Shown in pieces: positions 54,423 through 64,000 of a DNA stretch of 64,000 bases. A model generated the notes under the pieces. That model saw nothing but the letters and a program-made list of their open reading frames with translations, had not been told where the DNA came from and did not search any database. This DNA comes from CAVQBP01 sp963782475 (lineage in GTDB: Bacteria > Bacteroidota > Ignavibacteria > Ignavibacteriales > Ignavibacteriaceae). The stretch is from positions 1 to 64,000 of the forward strand of contig CAWAJW010000012.1 in NCBI GenBank assembly GCA_963782475.1, written 5' to 3'. A program made the translations under genes and the position numbers. Positions within the stretch are counted from its first letter, which is position 1, and every line of letters starts with the position of its first letter.

Positions 54423-55127
54423 TTAATATTCAGCCAATGTAATATATTTAATTAAATTTTCTTTTTTCATTGCAGTGCAGCCTGATGTTGGAATTCCTTT
54501 TCCTTCCCAAATATGCATGAAAATACAGGAACCGCCATCTTTTAAACGCGGCATGCTATTGTGCCCGATAAAAATTCCCCACTCATATTCATTATCACTT
54601 AACCGCATAATTTCTGAACTGTTCCAATCTTTATCAGCAACTTTCCGGTCGTCAACAATTGTATTATAATATCTGGAATTTGTATCATCTACGCATTCGA
54701 TACAAGAATCAACAGGTGTATAAGGCATATTTAACCAGTTAACGCTATCGGAAGAAGCATATCCGAATGTTCCCTTTAATTGAAATGCACCTGCCGGAGC
54801 TTTACCATCGCCTTCATGCTTAACGGGACCATCTCCTAGAATACTTCCATGAAGTCCTCTTCCCCACGCCAATCCTCTTCGGCCGACACTTACAGGGAAA
54901 CTGAACCCGGCCTGTTTCCATTTTTCACCCAGCTTATCTCTTTCATATCCGGATAAAATTCCAGTAGAATCTTTCCAGCTTTTAGTTATTATTAATACCA
55001 TCTGGGTTGAAATTGCCAGGGGAGAAACATCCTGATAATTGATTGTTGTATATGAATTAGTCGAGCATGATAAAAAAACAAAACTCATCATAATAAGCTG
55101 GAAAATAAAAAATAATAATCTCTTCAT
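54423..55127 (-). CDS. L,D-transpeptidase-like lipoprotein
   Basis: The 234-residue protein has a lipoprotein signal (FVFLSC, Cys21). The catalytic region matches the YkuD-like L,D-transpeptidase motif: His205 in CIFMHIWEGKG and nucleophile Cys217 in PTSGCTAM; upstream are GDGKAPAGAF and GIFIGHNS. Such enzymes cross-link or trim peptidoglycan stem peptides. It is anchored to a membrane facing the periplasm. It stands 115 nt before the DUF819 gene. Confidence 0.88.
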   Translation of the reverse strand: MKRLLFFIFQLIMMSFVFLSCSTNSYTTINYQDVSPLAISTQMVLIITKSWKDSTGILSGYERDKLGEKWKQAGFSFPVSVGRRGLAWGRGLHGSILGDGPVKHEGDGKAPAGAFQLKGTFGYASSDSVNWLNMPYTPVDSCIECVDDTNSRYYNTIVDDRKVADKDWNSSEIMRLSDNEYEWGIFIGHNSMPRLKDGGSCIFMHIWEGKGIPTSGCTAMKKENLIKYITLAEY

Positions 55128-55420
55128 CTATTTCTTAGATATAAATTAATTATATAACGAATGTAAACAATAACATATTCATTTTTTAAGAAAAATTCTC
55201 CGCTATGGTTAAGTGTGTTTTTGTAATAATTTGTTTGGATAAAGTTTTTTCCGCTGATTTCCAGTTCCATTCATCTCTTGGAAAAAATTTAAATCCGGAT
55301 GATATTCAATATTTGATCTGTTTCATATTTGCCTGCCGGGCATCGGTAAATGATTATAAAGATTAAGGGATTAAAAAAAAATTTCAATATAATTACCTAC
55401 AGCTATTTGATGAAAAAATA
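55128..55420. other. Intergenic, nothing recognised
   Basis: 293 nt, AT-rich, no ORF with a ribosome site and no clear hairpin. Confidence 0.4.
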
Positions 55421-56276
55421 TCAAGTTAATAATGGTGTATACTGCGTGTCAATTTTATCGCCGTCTTTTAAGCCCAGGCAGGATTTATGAGCAGCATTTC
55501 TTGGATCCGATTCGTTAAAAGTATTTCCGTCAGCCAGATAAATTACAGTCATTCCTTCCCGAATTTCACCGGAAGTATTTTTACCTGCTCCATGAAATAT
55601 TAAATCCTGAATGAAATGTAACATCTCCTGCACTAATTGGAGTAAATGCTTTTTCAATTCCTTTTACGATTTCAGGCTGATGCGGGTTTTTAAAAATATC
55701 CACATATTCCTTTTGATTGAAATTATGTGAACCCGGATAAAAATAAAGGCAACCCTTTTCTTTAGGAACATCGTTTAATGCCATCCACATAGTTGTTGTA
55801 AGCTTCCCCTCATTTATTGGCCAATAGCTTATATCTTGATGTGCATCGGTAATTCTTCCGTTCGGTTCTTTAAACAACGCCTGATCATGCCAGAGCCTTA
55901 CCCCGGGAGCTTGCATTAAATCTTTTGCAATTCCGGCAAATCGTTTGCCGAAGACAAAGTCTTTAACAGCAGGAAAATCCCAGCATAGATATCCGCATTG
56001 AAGAAACGATTGTTCGTATTTGGATTTCTCGGCAAGTGTTCTTTTATCTTTTTCTTTTCGAATTAAAACTGCAGCCTCAATAATTTTACGTGTATATTTT
56101 AATGCTTCTCCCTTCACTACATTCTCTAATGAAACGAATCCATTATTTTGATAATAATTTACCTGCTCAGCATTTAATTGATAAGGTGAATTGTAAGACT
56201 CGAAGATTTCATCAGGAGCGGGGTCGTTTAGAATCCTTAATGCAGTCTCATTTGTTATTCCTTCAAAAGCTATCAT
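55421..56276 (-). pseudogene. Phytanoyl-CoA dioxygenase-family protein, frameshifted
   Basis: An Fe(II)/2-oxoglutarate oxygenase of the PhyH family. The iron ligands are in DAHQDISYWP (His, Asp). The second His lies past the frameshift: the first frame reads GDVTFHSGFNISWSR-stop (55581), while the natural continuation LIFHGAGKNTSGEIREGMTVIYLAD is in the next frame and ends at 55421. One extra base near 55605-55610 is responsible. I chose the start at 56276 (MIAFEGITNETALRIL) because the longer frame to 56423 adds an unrelated tail. Substrate unknown. Joined length is about 285 residues. Confidence 0.8.
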
Positions 56277-56470
56277 TTTCTCATTCAAAATAAACTTAAA
56301 TTTATAATTTTTTTTAGTAAACAAAATAATATTCAGAAGTATTTCCATCATAATAAGCAATTCATCACACCAGGTTGACCCGGAACCAAAGTAGTTGTAA
56401 TTTCTGAAGTTTTTTATAGACAATTCATTATAATTAAAGAATGTAAACCGTAAGAAAGAAGAAACGGATT

Positions 56471-57721
56471 ATGGTAAAAAGTTCCATCTTATTTTTTATA
56501 ATTTTGCTGCCTTTATTTATTAATTATTCTGAACATAAGAACGACAGCCGGAAGTTTGCAACAATTAAAAGCGCATCTCATTTTATTAATGATTCGAATG
56601 AATCTTCATTTACAGCAAAACTCAATTTAGCAGTTGCAGATAAAAATATATTTGAAAAAGTAGACTCTATTTTAAACACTTCAATTGCCGATTCTGCATT
56701 CCCCGATGCAGTTATATTAATTCAGAAGGACGGGAAAGTTATTCATGAAAAAGCTTTCGGATATTATACTTACGATCCTTCATCCGGAAAAGTTTCTGTA
56801 AATACAATGTATGATTTAGCATCTTTAACTAAAGTTATAGCTACTACCACTGCAACAATGATCTGTTATGATAGAGGTTTGTTTAAGCTTGATGATAAAG
56901 TCGCAAAGTATCTTCCAAAATTCGGGGTAAACGGTAAAGAGAGCGTTACTATCAGGAATCTGCTAGTGCACGATAGCGGACTAAGACCTGATATACCTTC
57001 ATACCGTGTGTTTGATTCTGTAAAAAATAAAGAGCAAGGGGTAATGAATGAAATATTTAGTGATTCTCTTGTCTATCCTACAGGAACAAAAATGGTATAC
57101 TCCGATTTAAATTTTATTTTGATGGGAAAGATTATCGAAAAAGTTACAGGTACTTCTCTTGATAAATTTTGTGAAAAAAATATTTTTAAACCATTGGGAA
57201 TGAATAGCACCATGTTTAATCCGCCTGATTCCCTGGTTTATCGAATCGCACCGACGGAATATGATAATTATTGGAGGTACCGCCAGATAAGAGGAACGGT
57301 TCATGATGAAACCTCACAGCTTTTAGGAGGAGTTGCCGGGCATGCCGGTCTATTCTCAACAGCAGGAGATTTAGCAAAGCTTCTGCAAATGCTGCTCAAT
57401 AAAGGAATATATCAAGGCAGAAGATATATTAAAGCCTCCACAGTTGAAATGTTTGTTAAAAGACAATCCGATTTAAGCTCAAGAGCTTTGGGTTGGGATA
57501 CTAAATCTTCGGCGTATTCATCCGCGGGTCATTTATTTAGCAACAGCTCCTACGGTCATACTGGATTCACAGGCACTTCAGTATGGACAGATCCAACCAG
57601 AAATTTAATTGTAGTATTTTTAACAAACAGGGTTTATCCAACCCGAAAAAATTTAAAAATTTTAAGAGTAAGGCCTGAAGTGCATGACGCAATTATTGAA
57701 GCGCTGGAGAAGGGGGAATAA
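56471..57721 (+). CDS. Beta-lactamase-family serine hydrolase (class C/EstB-like)
   Basis: The 416-residue secreted protein has a signal peptide of about 20 residues and the class C-type active site: Ser118-x-x-Lys121 (DLASLTKV), Tyr in MVYSDLNFILMG and the C-terminal HTGFTGTSVW. In this phylum such proteins often work beside peptidoglycan recycling enzymes as DD-peptidases or esterases. It is the only plus-strand gene between 50.3 and 64 kb. Confidence 0.9.
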   Translation: MVKSSILFFIILLPLFINYSEHKNDSRKFATIKSASHFINDSNESSFTAKLNLAVADKNIFEKVDSILNTSIADSAFPDAVILIQKDGKVIHEKAFGYYTYDPSSGKVSVNTMYDLASLTKVIATTTATMICYDRGLFKLDDKVAKYLPKFGVNGKESVTIRNLLVHDSGLRPDIPSYRVFDSVKNKEQGVMNEIFSDSLVYPTGTKMVYSDLNFILMGKIIEKVTGTSLDKFCEKNIFKPLGMNSTMFNPPDSLVYRIAPTEYDNYWRYRQIRGTVHDETSQLLGGVAGHAGLFSTAGDLAKLLQMLLNKGIYQGRRYIKASTVEMFVKRQSDLSSRALGWDTKSSAYSSAGHLFSNSSYGHTGFTGTSVWTDPTRNLIVVFLTNRVYPTRKNLKILRVRPEVHDAIIEALEKGE

Positions 57722-57877
57722 GCTTATCAAAACATTTAATGGTTAAAATAAAAGTTTTGAGTTGAATATAACAATCAACCTAATTATATAGATAAAAAAT
57801 GTCTTAACTGCTGTCAAAAGAAGGTGAAAAGGCAAATGTTAGCTCTTTATTTGATTTCACTAAATAAATTTTGATCA

Positions 57878-58846
57878 TTATTCTTTTCTCATATTTCTTT
57901 GCATCAATTGATAAACCCTGGCAGAAATGATTTTCATTTTTGGTGAAACGGCATCTTCTGTAAGAGGAGTAAACAAAGCAATTACATATTTTACTTTTCC
58001 GTCATCTACAATTCCCGCATCATTTGTATAAATGCTCCACCATCCTGTTTTATGATAGTACATAACATTTTTAGGTAAACCGGCATAAAGCTTAGATGTA
58101 TCCAGCTGTCTTCCAAGAAAGGATTTCATCTGCATACTTACCCAGGGATTTACTAATTCATTTTTGTAAACCTTATACATGAAATCTGCCGCATGTAGTG
58201 CGCATGTTTCGGTGCCTCTCACCGTATCATAACCGGCGTCTTCAAATTTCCTGCTTAAAAATTTTCTGGTTACTTCACTCCCTTTCCAGCCGAAGTCATC
58301 AATCATCTTATTTATTTTCGGACGGGTAGCTTTATCGATCAGACAATTCGCTGCCGAATTATCGCTCCTTGTTATCATTAAATCCAGAAGATAATTTATT
58401 GTAACAGTATCGCCATCCTTCAATAACGGACGAGGATCATTTTCTATTTCTTTTGATTTATCGACATCATTAGGAGACCTGACAACATATTTATCATATA
58501 AAGAAAATTCTCCCTCACTAATCTGCTTTAAAATTGAAGCAGCAACATACATTTTATAAACGCTGGCAGGATAGATAAAATTTTCGAAATTAACTCCTCC
58601 CAGCTTAGCAGGATTAGAGTTTAAATCAATTACGGCAAAAGAGATCTGTTCGATTCCGTCTTCACCTGCATCATAATTACTATCAAGGCCGACACTTTTT
58701 ATAATTGATAAAAGAGAATCGGAGAGAGAACGGTCAACCTGATAATAAGCCGGCACTTTTACATCAGTTTTATGATTAATTCCAGTTTGAGGATAAATTA
58801 AAATTGTACTAAATATTAAGAAGTTTAATAATATGGCTGATTTCAT
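57878..58846 (-). CDS. Class A beta-lactamase-like serine hydrolase
   Basis: The 322-residue protein has a signal peptide and complete class A-like motifs: Ser95-Val-Tyr-Lys98, Ser161-Asp-Asn163 and Lys266-Thr-Gly. The omega-loop Glu of true class A lactamases is not obvious, so a D-Ala peptidase-type role is as likely as antibiotic resistance. It converges with the plus-strand hydrolase at 56471, about 155 nt between their ends. Confidence 0.88.
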   Translation of the reverse strand: MKSAILLNFLIFSTILIYPQTGINHKTDVKVPAYYQVDRSLSDSLLSIIKSVGLDSNYDAGEDGIEQISFAVIDLNSNPAKLGGVNFENFIYPASVYKMYVAASILKQISEGEFSLYDKYVVRSPNDVDKSKEIENDPRPLLKDGDTVTINYLLDLMITRSDNSAANCLIDKATRPKINKMIDDFGWKGSEVTRKFLSRKFEDAGYDTVRGTETCALHAADFMYKVYKNELVNPWVSMQMKSFLGRQLDTSKLYAGLPKNVMYYHKTGWWSIYTNDAGIVDDGKVKYVIALFTPLTEDAVSPKMKIISARVYQLMQRNMRKE

Positions 58847-58875
58847 TATTATTATAATTTTTTAATTTTTTTTTG

Positions 58876-58976
58876 TAACCTCTTTGTGGTTCTCTGTGTA
58901 TGCTCTGTGATTTTTGTGTAATAATTTTTGTTACACAGAGAACCTCAGAGAAATCACAGAGAGCCGCAGAGATTAA
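58876..58976. repeat. Inverted-repeat intergenic element (CTCTGTG-rich)
   Basis: Two arms made of CTCTGTG-type units face each other. The core stem TGTGTAA (58915-58921) pairs perfectly with TTACACA (58931-58937). It lies between two minus-strand genes and resembles scattered intergenic palindromes seen in many Bacteroidota genomes. Confidence 0.6.
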
Positions 58977-59027
58977 GAAGAATTTCTCTTCCAGCTTGCA
59001 TTATAGTTTAAATCCGGCATCAGATAC

Positions 59028-60224
59028 TCATTTTTTTTCGTTATAAAATTTATCATCTGTAATTTTAACTACACCATTATTGCCAATAGAGTTCAATACT
59101 CGTTTTGCACATACAAAAGAATCATCCCTGTAAGCACTATAATTTGGTTTATCTTTAGAGAAGCTGTTAATTTTTATTTCTCCCGAAGCATTTATATAGT
59201 CACCTTCTCCGATATAAATTGCAACATGAGTAATTTTCTGATTTGTAGATCCGTTTTCTTTTTTACCAAAGAAAAGAAGATCTCCCGGCTGAAGGTTTTC
59301 CAGCCTGTCCTTAGTATTCACAGGCATACCAATGTTAACCTGCTGTGATGCATCACGGGGCAGGATTATTCCATAGAGATAAAAGACAGTTTTTGTAAAG
59401 CCGCTGCAATCCATCCCTTTTATGGAGGTCCCTCCCCAGAGGTAAGGTATTCCCATAAACGATCTGGCAGTTTTAATAATGTTTTCAGCGGTTGGATTTA
59501 CTTCCCCAAGCCATTCCTGAAAAGGCTTGCAGTCTCCGGTTTTTATAAAAGCTGATTTCCCGTCAGGATATGTTACTTTGTAGAAACCATTCTCTTTGCC
59601 GGAATATTTCAGAATATCTCCTATAACAATATCTGTAACCCTTTCAGAATTTTCGTCAGGCTTTGAGTAGGTAAAACCAAAATCTTTTGTGAAAATTATT
59701 CTATTTGAATTCCATGCATTTAAACTGTCGTAATTCAATCTGAAAAGCTGATCATTCTCTATCCATGAAATGTATTTATCAGGAGTTTGAACGAGTGACC
59801 ATCCTTTATGTTCTTTCAAAACTTTAACGGGTGTACCAAGAAGTGTCTGTGAAACCAATTCAGCCTGATTTTCCGGTTCAGCCCTTAAGTTGGCTACTGA
59901 AAGATCAATAATTCCATAAATTTTATCTCCAAGTTCAGCTCCTGGTAAAACACTGACCTGATCATCTATATTAGCAGCTTTAAGTTTTTGTATCAGCTGA
60001 TCTTTTGCATCGGGAAGATTGGTTTCACCTTTAAGTATATAGTTATTACCATCCTTTTCAACATTGACTTGAAAAATTGCTGTCCGGGAATCCGGAGCAT
60101 ATTTATATTTTAAATCCTGAATTACACATTGAATTTTATCCATATCTTTTTCATCCTGTGCAAAAAGATTGAAGGCAAATAAACTTGTAATAAATATTAT
60201 GATGCTTATGATTTTTAATTTCAT
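59028..60224 (-). CDS. SH3-NlpC/P60 endopeptidase (YkfC-like)
   Basis: The 398-residue secreted protein has a signal peptide ending LFAQ. Two bacterial SH3-like regions follow (about residues 102-165 and 178-232), then an NlpC/P60 domain with nucleophile Cys273 (GMDCSGFTKTVFYL), His333 (THVAIYIGEGDY) and a third residue near Asn346. This architecture is that of gamma-D-Glu-L-diamino-acid endopeptidases that cut muropeptide stems. ATG 60224 is preferred to a TTG at 60236. It lies 49 nt after the transglutaminase gene on the same strand. Confidence 0.92.
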   Translation of the reverse strand: MKLKIISIIIFITSLFAFNLFAQDEKDMDKIQCVIQDLKYKYAPDSRTAIFQVNVEKDGNNYILKGETNLPDAKDQLIQKLKAANIDDQVSVLPGAELGDKIYGIIDLSVANLRAEPENQAELVSQTLLGTPVKVLKEHKGWSLVQTPDKYISWIENDQLFRLNYDSLNAWNSNRIIFTKDFGFTYSKPDENSERVTDIVIGDILKYSGKENGFYKVTYPDGKSAFIKTGDCKPFQEWLGEVNPTAENIIKTARSFMGIPYLWGGTSIKGMDCSGFTKTVFYLYGIILPRDASQQVNIGMPVNTKDRLENLQPGDLLFFGKKENGSTNQKITHVAIYIGEGDYINASGEIKINSFSKDKPNYSAYRDDSFVCAKRVLNSIGNNGVVKITDDKFYNEKK

Positions 60225-60272
60225 AATTAAATCCAAATGACTAATGCCCGGTGACTATTGACTATATTCAGA

Positions 60273-61694
60273 TTAATACTCAACTTTCATATCATAGTTC
60301 CATTTATCAAAATAAAGATTTCCTCCCCGCCATTCCAATTCACCTCTTTGGAAATCAACTGTTTCACTTCTGGGAAAAATTTTTGCCGGGAACAGGGGTT
60401 CTGAAAATCCGTCATTTATTATCAAATGATATGCATCTATTCCGCCAAAGAAAAAATATTCCTCATCCTTATTTTTAAAATTCTGCAATCCAATATCAGA
60501 ATCAACAGGAACCCAGCCGTAGCCTTCAAAATAAATTTCAGCCCAATCATGCAGATTTACCGAATCCGGGTAAATCATCCAGCCGCTCTGCCATTTAGCA
60601 GGAATTCCATTATACCTGGAAAGCGTAATAAAGAGCATAGATTTAATTCCGCAATCACCATAACCTTTTTCTGCACAATATTCGGATATATCTTTTATTG
60701 TAGAATATTCTCTTGCTCCAGCCCAAGGGACATTTCTACTTATCCATTCGAAAATCCTTTTAGCTTTAAGATATGGAGATTTTTCATTTCCAATGATTTC
60801 TTTTGACAGCTCTTTTATTTTATCCGTGAAAACTATATGCGGTTTTCTTTCGGAAGTAAAAATTTTGTATTCTCTGCTTTCTTTATTATAAGGAAGAATT
60901 TTTTCAGGGTTTAAATGAAACAGTTCAGCATAATTTGTAACTTCAAAAACCAGATTAAATTTAGTCGGTTCATCTTTATGTGCAGTTTTTTCAAAATAGA
61001 TTGTTCTCTGTAGATTTTCATTTCCTGCGGTAACATATTCTTTACTATTTACTGATATTAATTTAACATCTGCCTGTCTTTCATGTCCTTCTCTTGGATA
61101 AGGAAGCCAGCAGCGGATAATTTCTCCGTCAGGAACCGCATTCGGCTTTACAGTAATTGTATAGTCCAATTTATGAATGACTTTTTTTACCAGGCTCTTT
61201 TTTAATTCTTTTGATTCTTTAACAGCTCCGGGGATATAATTTGCAAGAAATCTGCTAAGATTATTTTCCTGTTTACCATCTATTTCATCTTTCCTTTTTT
61301 TAGCTTCCTTGTTGATTCTAAAGAGATTCGCTGCCGCACGGTTAAAGTAAAGTTTCTTTCCGTCAATAATTCTATATTCAAGCGAGCCGTCGTTTTCCCA
61401 TTTTTCGAGAGTTTCTTCATTAGCATCAGGATAATATTTTCTAACATAATTAAGTACATCTTCCGGGGTTTTCTGAAAATCCAATCGTATTCTATGCAGC
61501 CTGTCTTCCTGGAAGTTCAGCTCATATTTTTCATCTGCAGTAAGGTTGTCATTATTTATTATTTTATTTATCATTGAATCTGCTTTTGTAAAATTACCCT
61601 CTCTTATTTCCTTATTTATCTCAGGATATTTCGTTTGAGATAGTATTAAATTACAATAAAAAAGAAAAATCATAATCGGTATTATTTTTATCAT
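60273..61694 (-). CDS. Transglutaminase-like protein
   Basis: The protein has about 473 residues and a signal peptide (to LILSQ). The N-terminal part is helical and charged; a beta domain (about 170-300) precedes the transglutaminase core with Cys348 (YGDCGIKSMLF), His382 (LHDWAEIYF) and Asp near 397 (PVDSDIG). Periplasmic relatives in this phylum are found with NlpC/P60 and muropeptide genes. An alternative ATG at 61718 adds eight residues; neither start has a ribosome site. It is upstream of the NlpC/P60 gene in the same operon. Confidence 0.88.
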   Translation of the reverse strand: MIKIIPIMIFLFYCNLILSQTKYPEINKEIREGNFTKADSMINKIINNDNLTADEKYELNFQEDRLHRIRLDFQKTPEDVLNYVRKYYPDANEETLEKWENDGSLEYRIIDGKKLYFNRAAANLFRINKEAKKRKDEIDGKQENNLSRFLANYIPGAVKESKELKKSLVKKVIHKLDYTITVKPNAVPDGEIIRCWLPYPREGHERQADVKLISVNSKEYVTAGNENLQRTIYFEKTAHKDEPTKFNLVFEVTNYAELFHLNPEKILPYNKESREYKIFTSERKPHIVFTDKIKELSKEIIGNEKSPYLKAKRIFEWISRNVPWAGAREYSTIKDISEYCAEKGYGDCGIKSMLFITLSRYNGIPAKWQSGWMIYPDSVNLHDWAEIYFEGYGWVPVDSDIGLQNFKNKDEEYFFFGGIDAYHLIINDGFSEPLFPAKIFPRSETVDFQRGELEWRGGNLYFDKWNYDMKVEY

Positions 61695-61850
61695 AGTATA
61701 AAATAAAGATAACAACATATTTTTTAAATAAATTTAAGTGAATTATTTGCTTCAGGCTATAGTCAAATCCGGTAATTAGAGAGATAAAGTTCATAGTTTA
61801 GAGCTTAAGAATAAAGTCAAATATTAAAGTAAAATTCAGGCTGTAATTCC

Positions 61851-64000
61851 TTATTTCAATAGCAGCATCTTGCGGCTGGTCTTAAAATTATTAAAGGATA
61901 AGGTATAAAAGTAGATGCCGCTAGGCAAATTTTTACCGTCAAAATTAATGAAATGATAACCCGCATTCATTTCTTCATTAATTAATGTTGAAATTTTTTG
62001 TCCCAGAAGATTAAAAATTTCTAATTTCACAAAACCTGCTTGGGGGATTCCAAATTTAATTTGCGTAGTCGGATTAAATGGGTTAGGATAATTCTGCGCA
62101 AGTTCAAATTTATCCGGTACGGAATTGTTATTTTCATTTTTAATTGCTGTGGATATTGAATCGTTATACTGAACGCCGGCAAATGATACCTGATTACTAT
62201 CTGCTCCTAAATTGTTTTGTTTAATATAAATGCCGTCAAATAAAACTTCTCCTTCCGGCTGCTGCCTGGTAATATTATTAAAAGGGATTTTTATAAATTT
62301 CCACCCGGTCCAATTCAAAGAATCCAGAGTTATGCTCTCCTTCTGCGTTTTATTAATAGTGAAAATACAGCCTATATAGTTTTCACTTAAATCACCATAT
62401 ACCCAAAATCCAAAATAGTCTTTTTTAGCAGAATTCATGCTCGGATTGTCGGTATTTAATAAATTACAAATGCCGCCTGAATCCTGGGAAAATTTATATG
62501 TTAACTTTCCTAAGTGTGAACCTTCCGGAGAGGTTCCGTAGAAAGCGATAAATTTAGTTTTATTTGTATCAATATCTACAGAGCCTTTGCTTAATGAAGG
62601 CTGCAGCCAATTTTCTTCTGAAACGAAACTTTCAATAATGGTTCCCTTTACATAATTATTACTGCCGGTTCTAAAAGAAAATATGTAATCATTTCCCAGC
62701 GTAGAAGTATACACATTTTGTACTGCATTTTTTATTGTCACTTTATAAGTAGAGTTGTAATTCAAAGGATCGTAAGTAGAAAAGCTTAAATATCCTTTAT
62801 TGTTTGATGTATAATAAAGAGGATTATTCAACCTGATAGAATTTTCAGCAGAATCTTGAATCTGTACATATCCATTGAGACCGGAATTGACAAGGGGAGT
62901 ATTAAATTCAATTATTACCTTAACTGTTGTACTAATATTATCCTGATTGTTTGCTGGATAAGTGTTGATAACTGAAAGAGGAATTGCCGGTTTAGTATAA
63001 AAGCTGAATGATAGAATCGAATCAGTAGAAACATTCAAGATACTAGCAGCACTGCTGTCCAGAGATACAGTGTATTTTGTATCTGTGGAAAGCAGTAAGC
63101 TTGGAAAGAAAGTAAATGATTTGCTTCCGTTTATCCATATGAAATTCCCGCTTACAGGCGGATTAATATGAAATGCTCCCTCAGTAGCCGCAGTATCCAT
63201 TGATTGATCAAAACTGATAGAAATATTGGCTGATGAATAAACAGTATCGGATGAACCGGGTAAGTAACCTGCAATTTCAGGTTTTACAGCCCCTTCTTTT
63301 ATAAGGTCAAAAAAGTGTGTCCAATTCCAATATGGAGCCAGGATCTGTATGGCTATTACAGGTTGGATCAAACGATGCTGAAGGATGAGAAGGATCCCAG
63401 ATATTATTTACCCAGCTAACCCACCAGCTTTTACTCCATTGATAGTGTCCTATAATTCTGAAGGAATCAACAGGTACCGCATAAGTTTCTACAAAATGCC
63501 TGTATAATGCTGCTGACGATTGATACATAGCTTCGGTAAACCACTGGGGCTGGTCAACCCATCCTTCATGCTCTACTCCGATTGAATAGGAATTCCAGCA
63601 CCTAGCATGCCATGCTTCATCGTTTTCTCTAACAAACTGGACAACTTTCCCGTCCGAGCTTCTGATAAGATAATGTGAGCTTGCCTGATAAGCCGGATCT
63701 AAAAATAAAGAAATGGTATTTGCAAAAGTTTCCTGGGTAACATGTACTACAAGAAAGAGCTGCTGGATATTTCCTTTAGTAAAATTTGGACTGGGTATCC
63801 ACTCAGCAGGAGGGTAATCAATTGATTGAGCGGAATCAATCTTCGTTATTTTTCCATCTGGTTTTACATATGATGGAAACTGACTCATCGAAGCCTCATT
63901 ATTCCGCTGAATTCTTATTCCATTTAATGCTTCTCCTTTTGAAAGAGCATTAAAAACTTCATAAGAATAAAAAGGTTTTACGTATGCTTGCGGAATACCG
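61851..64000 (-). pseudogene. T9SS-exported N-acetylmuramoyl-L-alanine amidase, frameshifted and 5'-partial
   Basis: The frame is open to the window edge (64000), so the N-terminus lies outside. The first half (to about 63335) holds an amidase_2 domain: LFLVVHVTQ (zinc His), SSHYLIRSSDGKVVQFV, GVEHEGW and a final PTCNSHTDPG. A one-base insertion near 63330-63340 then throws the frame off; the other frame continues as PYWNWTHFFDLIKEG and runs to 61851. The rest has an Ig-like SbsA-type domain (SSANISISFDQSM), a galactose-binding-like region and a C-terminal type IX sorting domain (YPNPFNPTTQIKFGIP, then LPSGIYFYTL). The protein should be secreted and surface-bound, cleaving peptidoglycan of other cells or during wall turnover. 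Confidence 0.88.

Noticed and set aside
1..64000. tRNA, rRNA or complete insertion sequence
   Set aside because: None was recognised on either strand by eye.

Overview
The window looks like a chromosomal segment of a Bacteroidota/Chlorobi-group bacterium close to Ignavibacteria. The clearest clue is a type IX secretion sorting tail with a YPNPFNPTT-type motif on a secreted amidase at the right edge. MlaEFD without MlaBC, a DUF819 transporter, muropeptide enzymes and an AT-rich background fit the same group. No tRNA, rRNA, CRISPR array or intact mobile element was recognised.

Layout. 1-6 kb: a decayed AI-2E transporter, a broken secreted protein, small stress-type membrane proteins (CsbD-like, Thivi_2564-like), a frameshifted LysE exporter and a MarC protein. 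6-13 kb: a coiled-coil lipoprotein, an mlaEFD lipid-transport operon, a receiver-PAS-HisKA_2 kinase and several small membrane proteins. 13.3-29.1 kb: a long, visibly more GC-rich same-strand block, pgm - HEAT protein - glycogen phosphorylase - slipin - HAD phosphatase - APC permease - ackA - YihY - phosphoketolase - HPF/RaiA - P-type H+-ATPase. It reads as a glycogen-to-acetate energy and ribosome-hibernation module. 29.1-31.4 kb: gene fossils, a second CsbD-like gene and a zinc alcohol dehydrogenase. 31.8-40.5 kb: one 2908-codon cyclic beta-1,2-glucan synthase. 40.8-48.5 kb: YidB, a Crp/Fnr regulator, YceI, an extradiol dioxygenase, a VIT1-like transporter, an epimerase/DUF2867 protein and two sister LuxR-type response regulators. 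48.6-50.6 kb: groES-groEL on the minus strand. 50.9-64 kb: a mostly minus-strand cell-wall salvage neighbourhood (SGNH hydrolase, Na+/solute symporter, DUF819, L,D-transpeptidase-like, PhyH, two serine hydrolases, NlpC/P60, transglutaminase, T9SS-exported amidase).

The most striking feature is a dispersed element of about 30 bp (AAAGATGTAGTTCC, a short T-rich centre, then CATCCCTTTG). It occurs nine times, each time upstream of a gene or operon in the sense orientation and usually 5 nt before a -35-like hexamer with a 17-nt spacer to a -10. Targets are two csbD-like genes, an exported protein, a lipoprotein, the sensor kinase, a small membrane protein, the cyclic glucan synthase, one of the LuxR-type response regulators and groESL. 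This looks like an undescribed envelope/general-stress regulon, possibly autoregulated by that response regulator.

The window also carries many single-base frameshifts in otherwise conserved genes, plus fossil fragments of csbD, bacterioferritin, the lipoprotein, alcohol dehydrogenase and a DUF2934 tail. Part of this may be uncorrected sequencing error, but the fossils with several nonsense codons are real decay.
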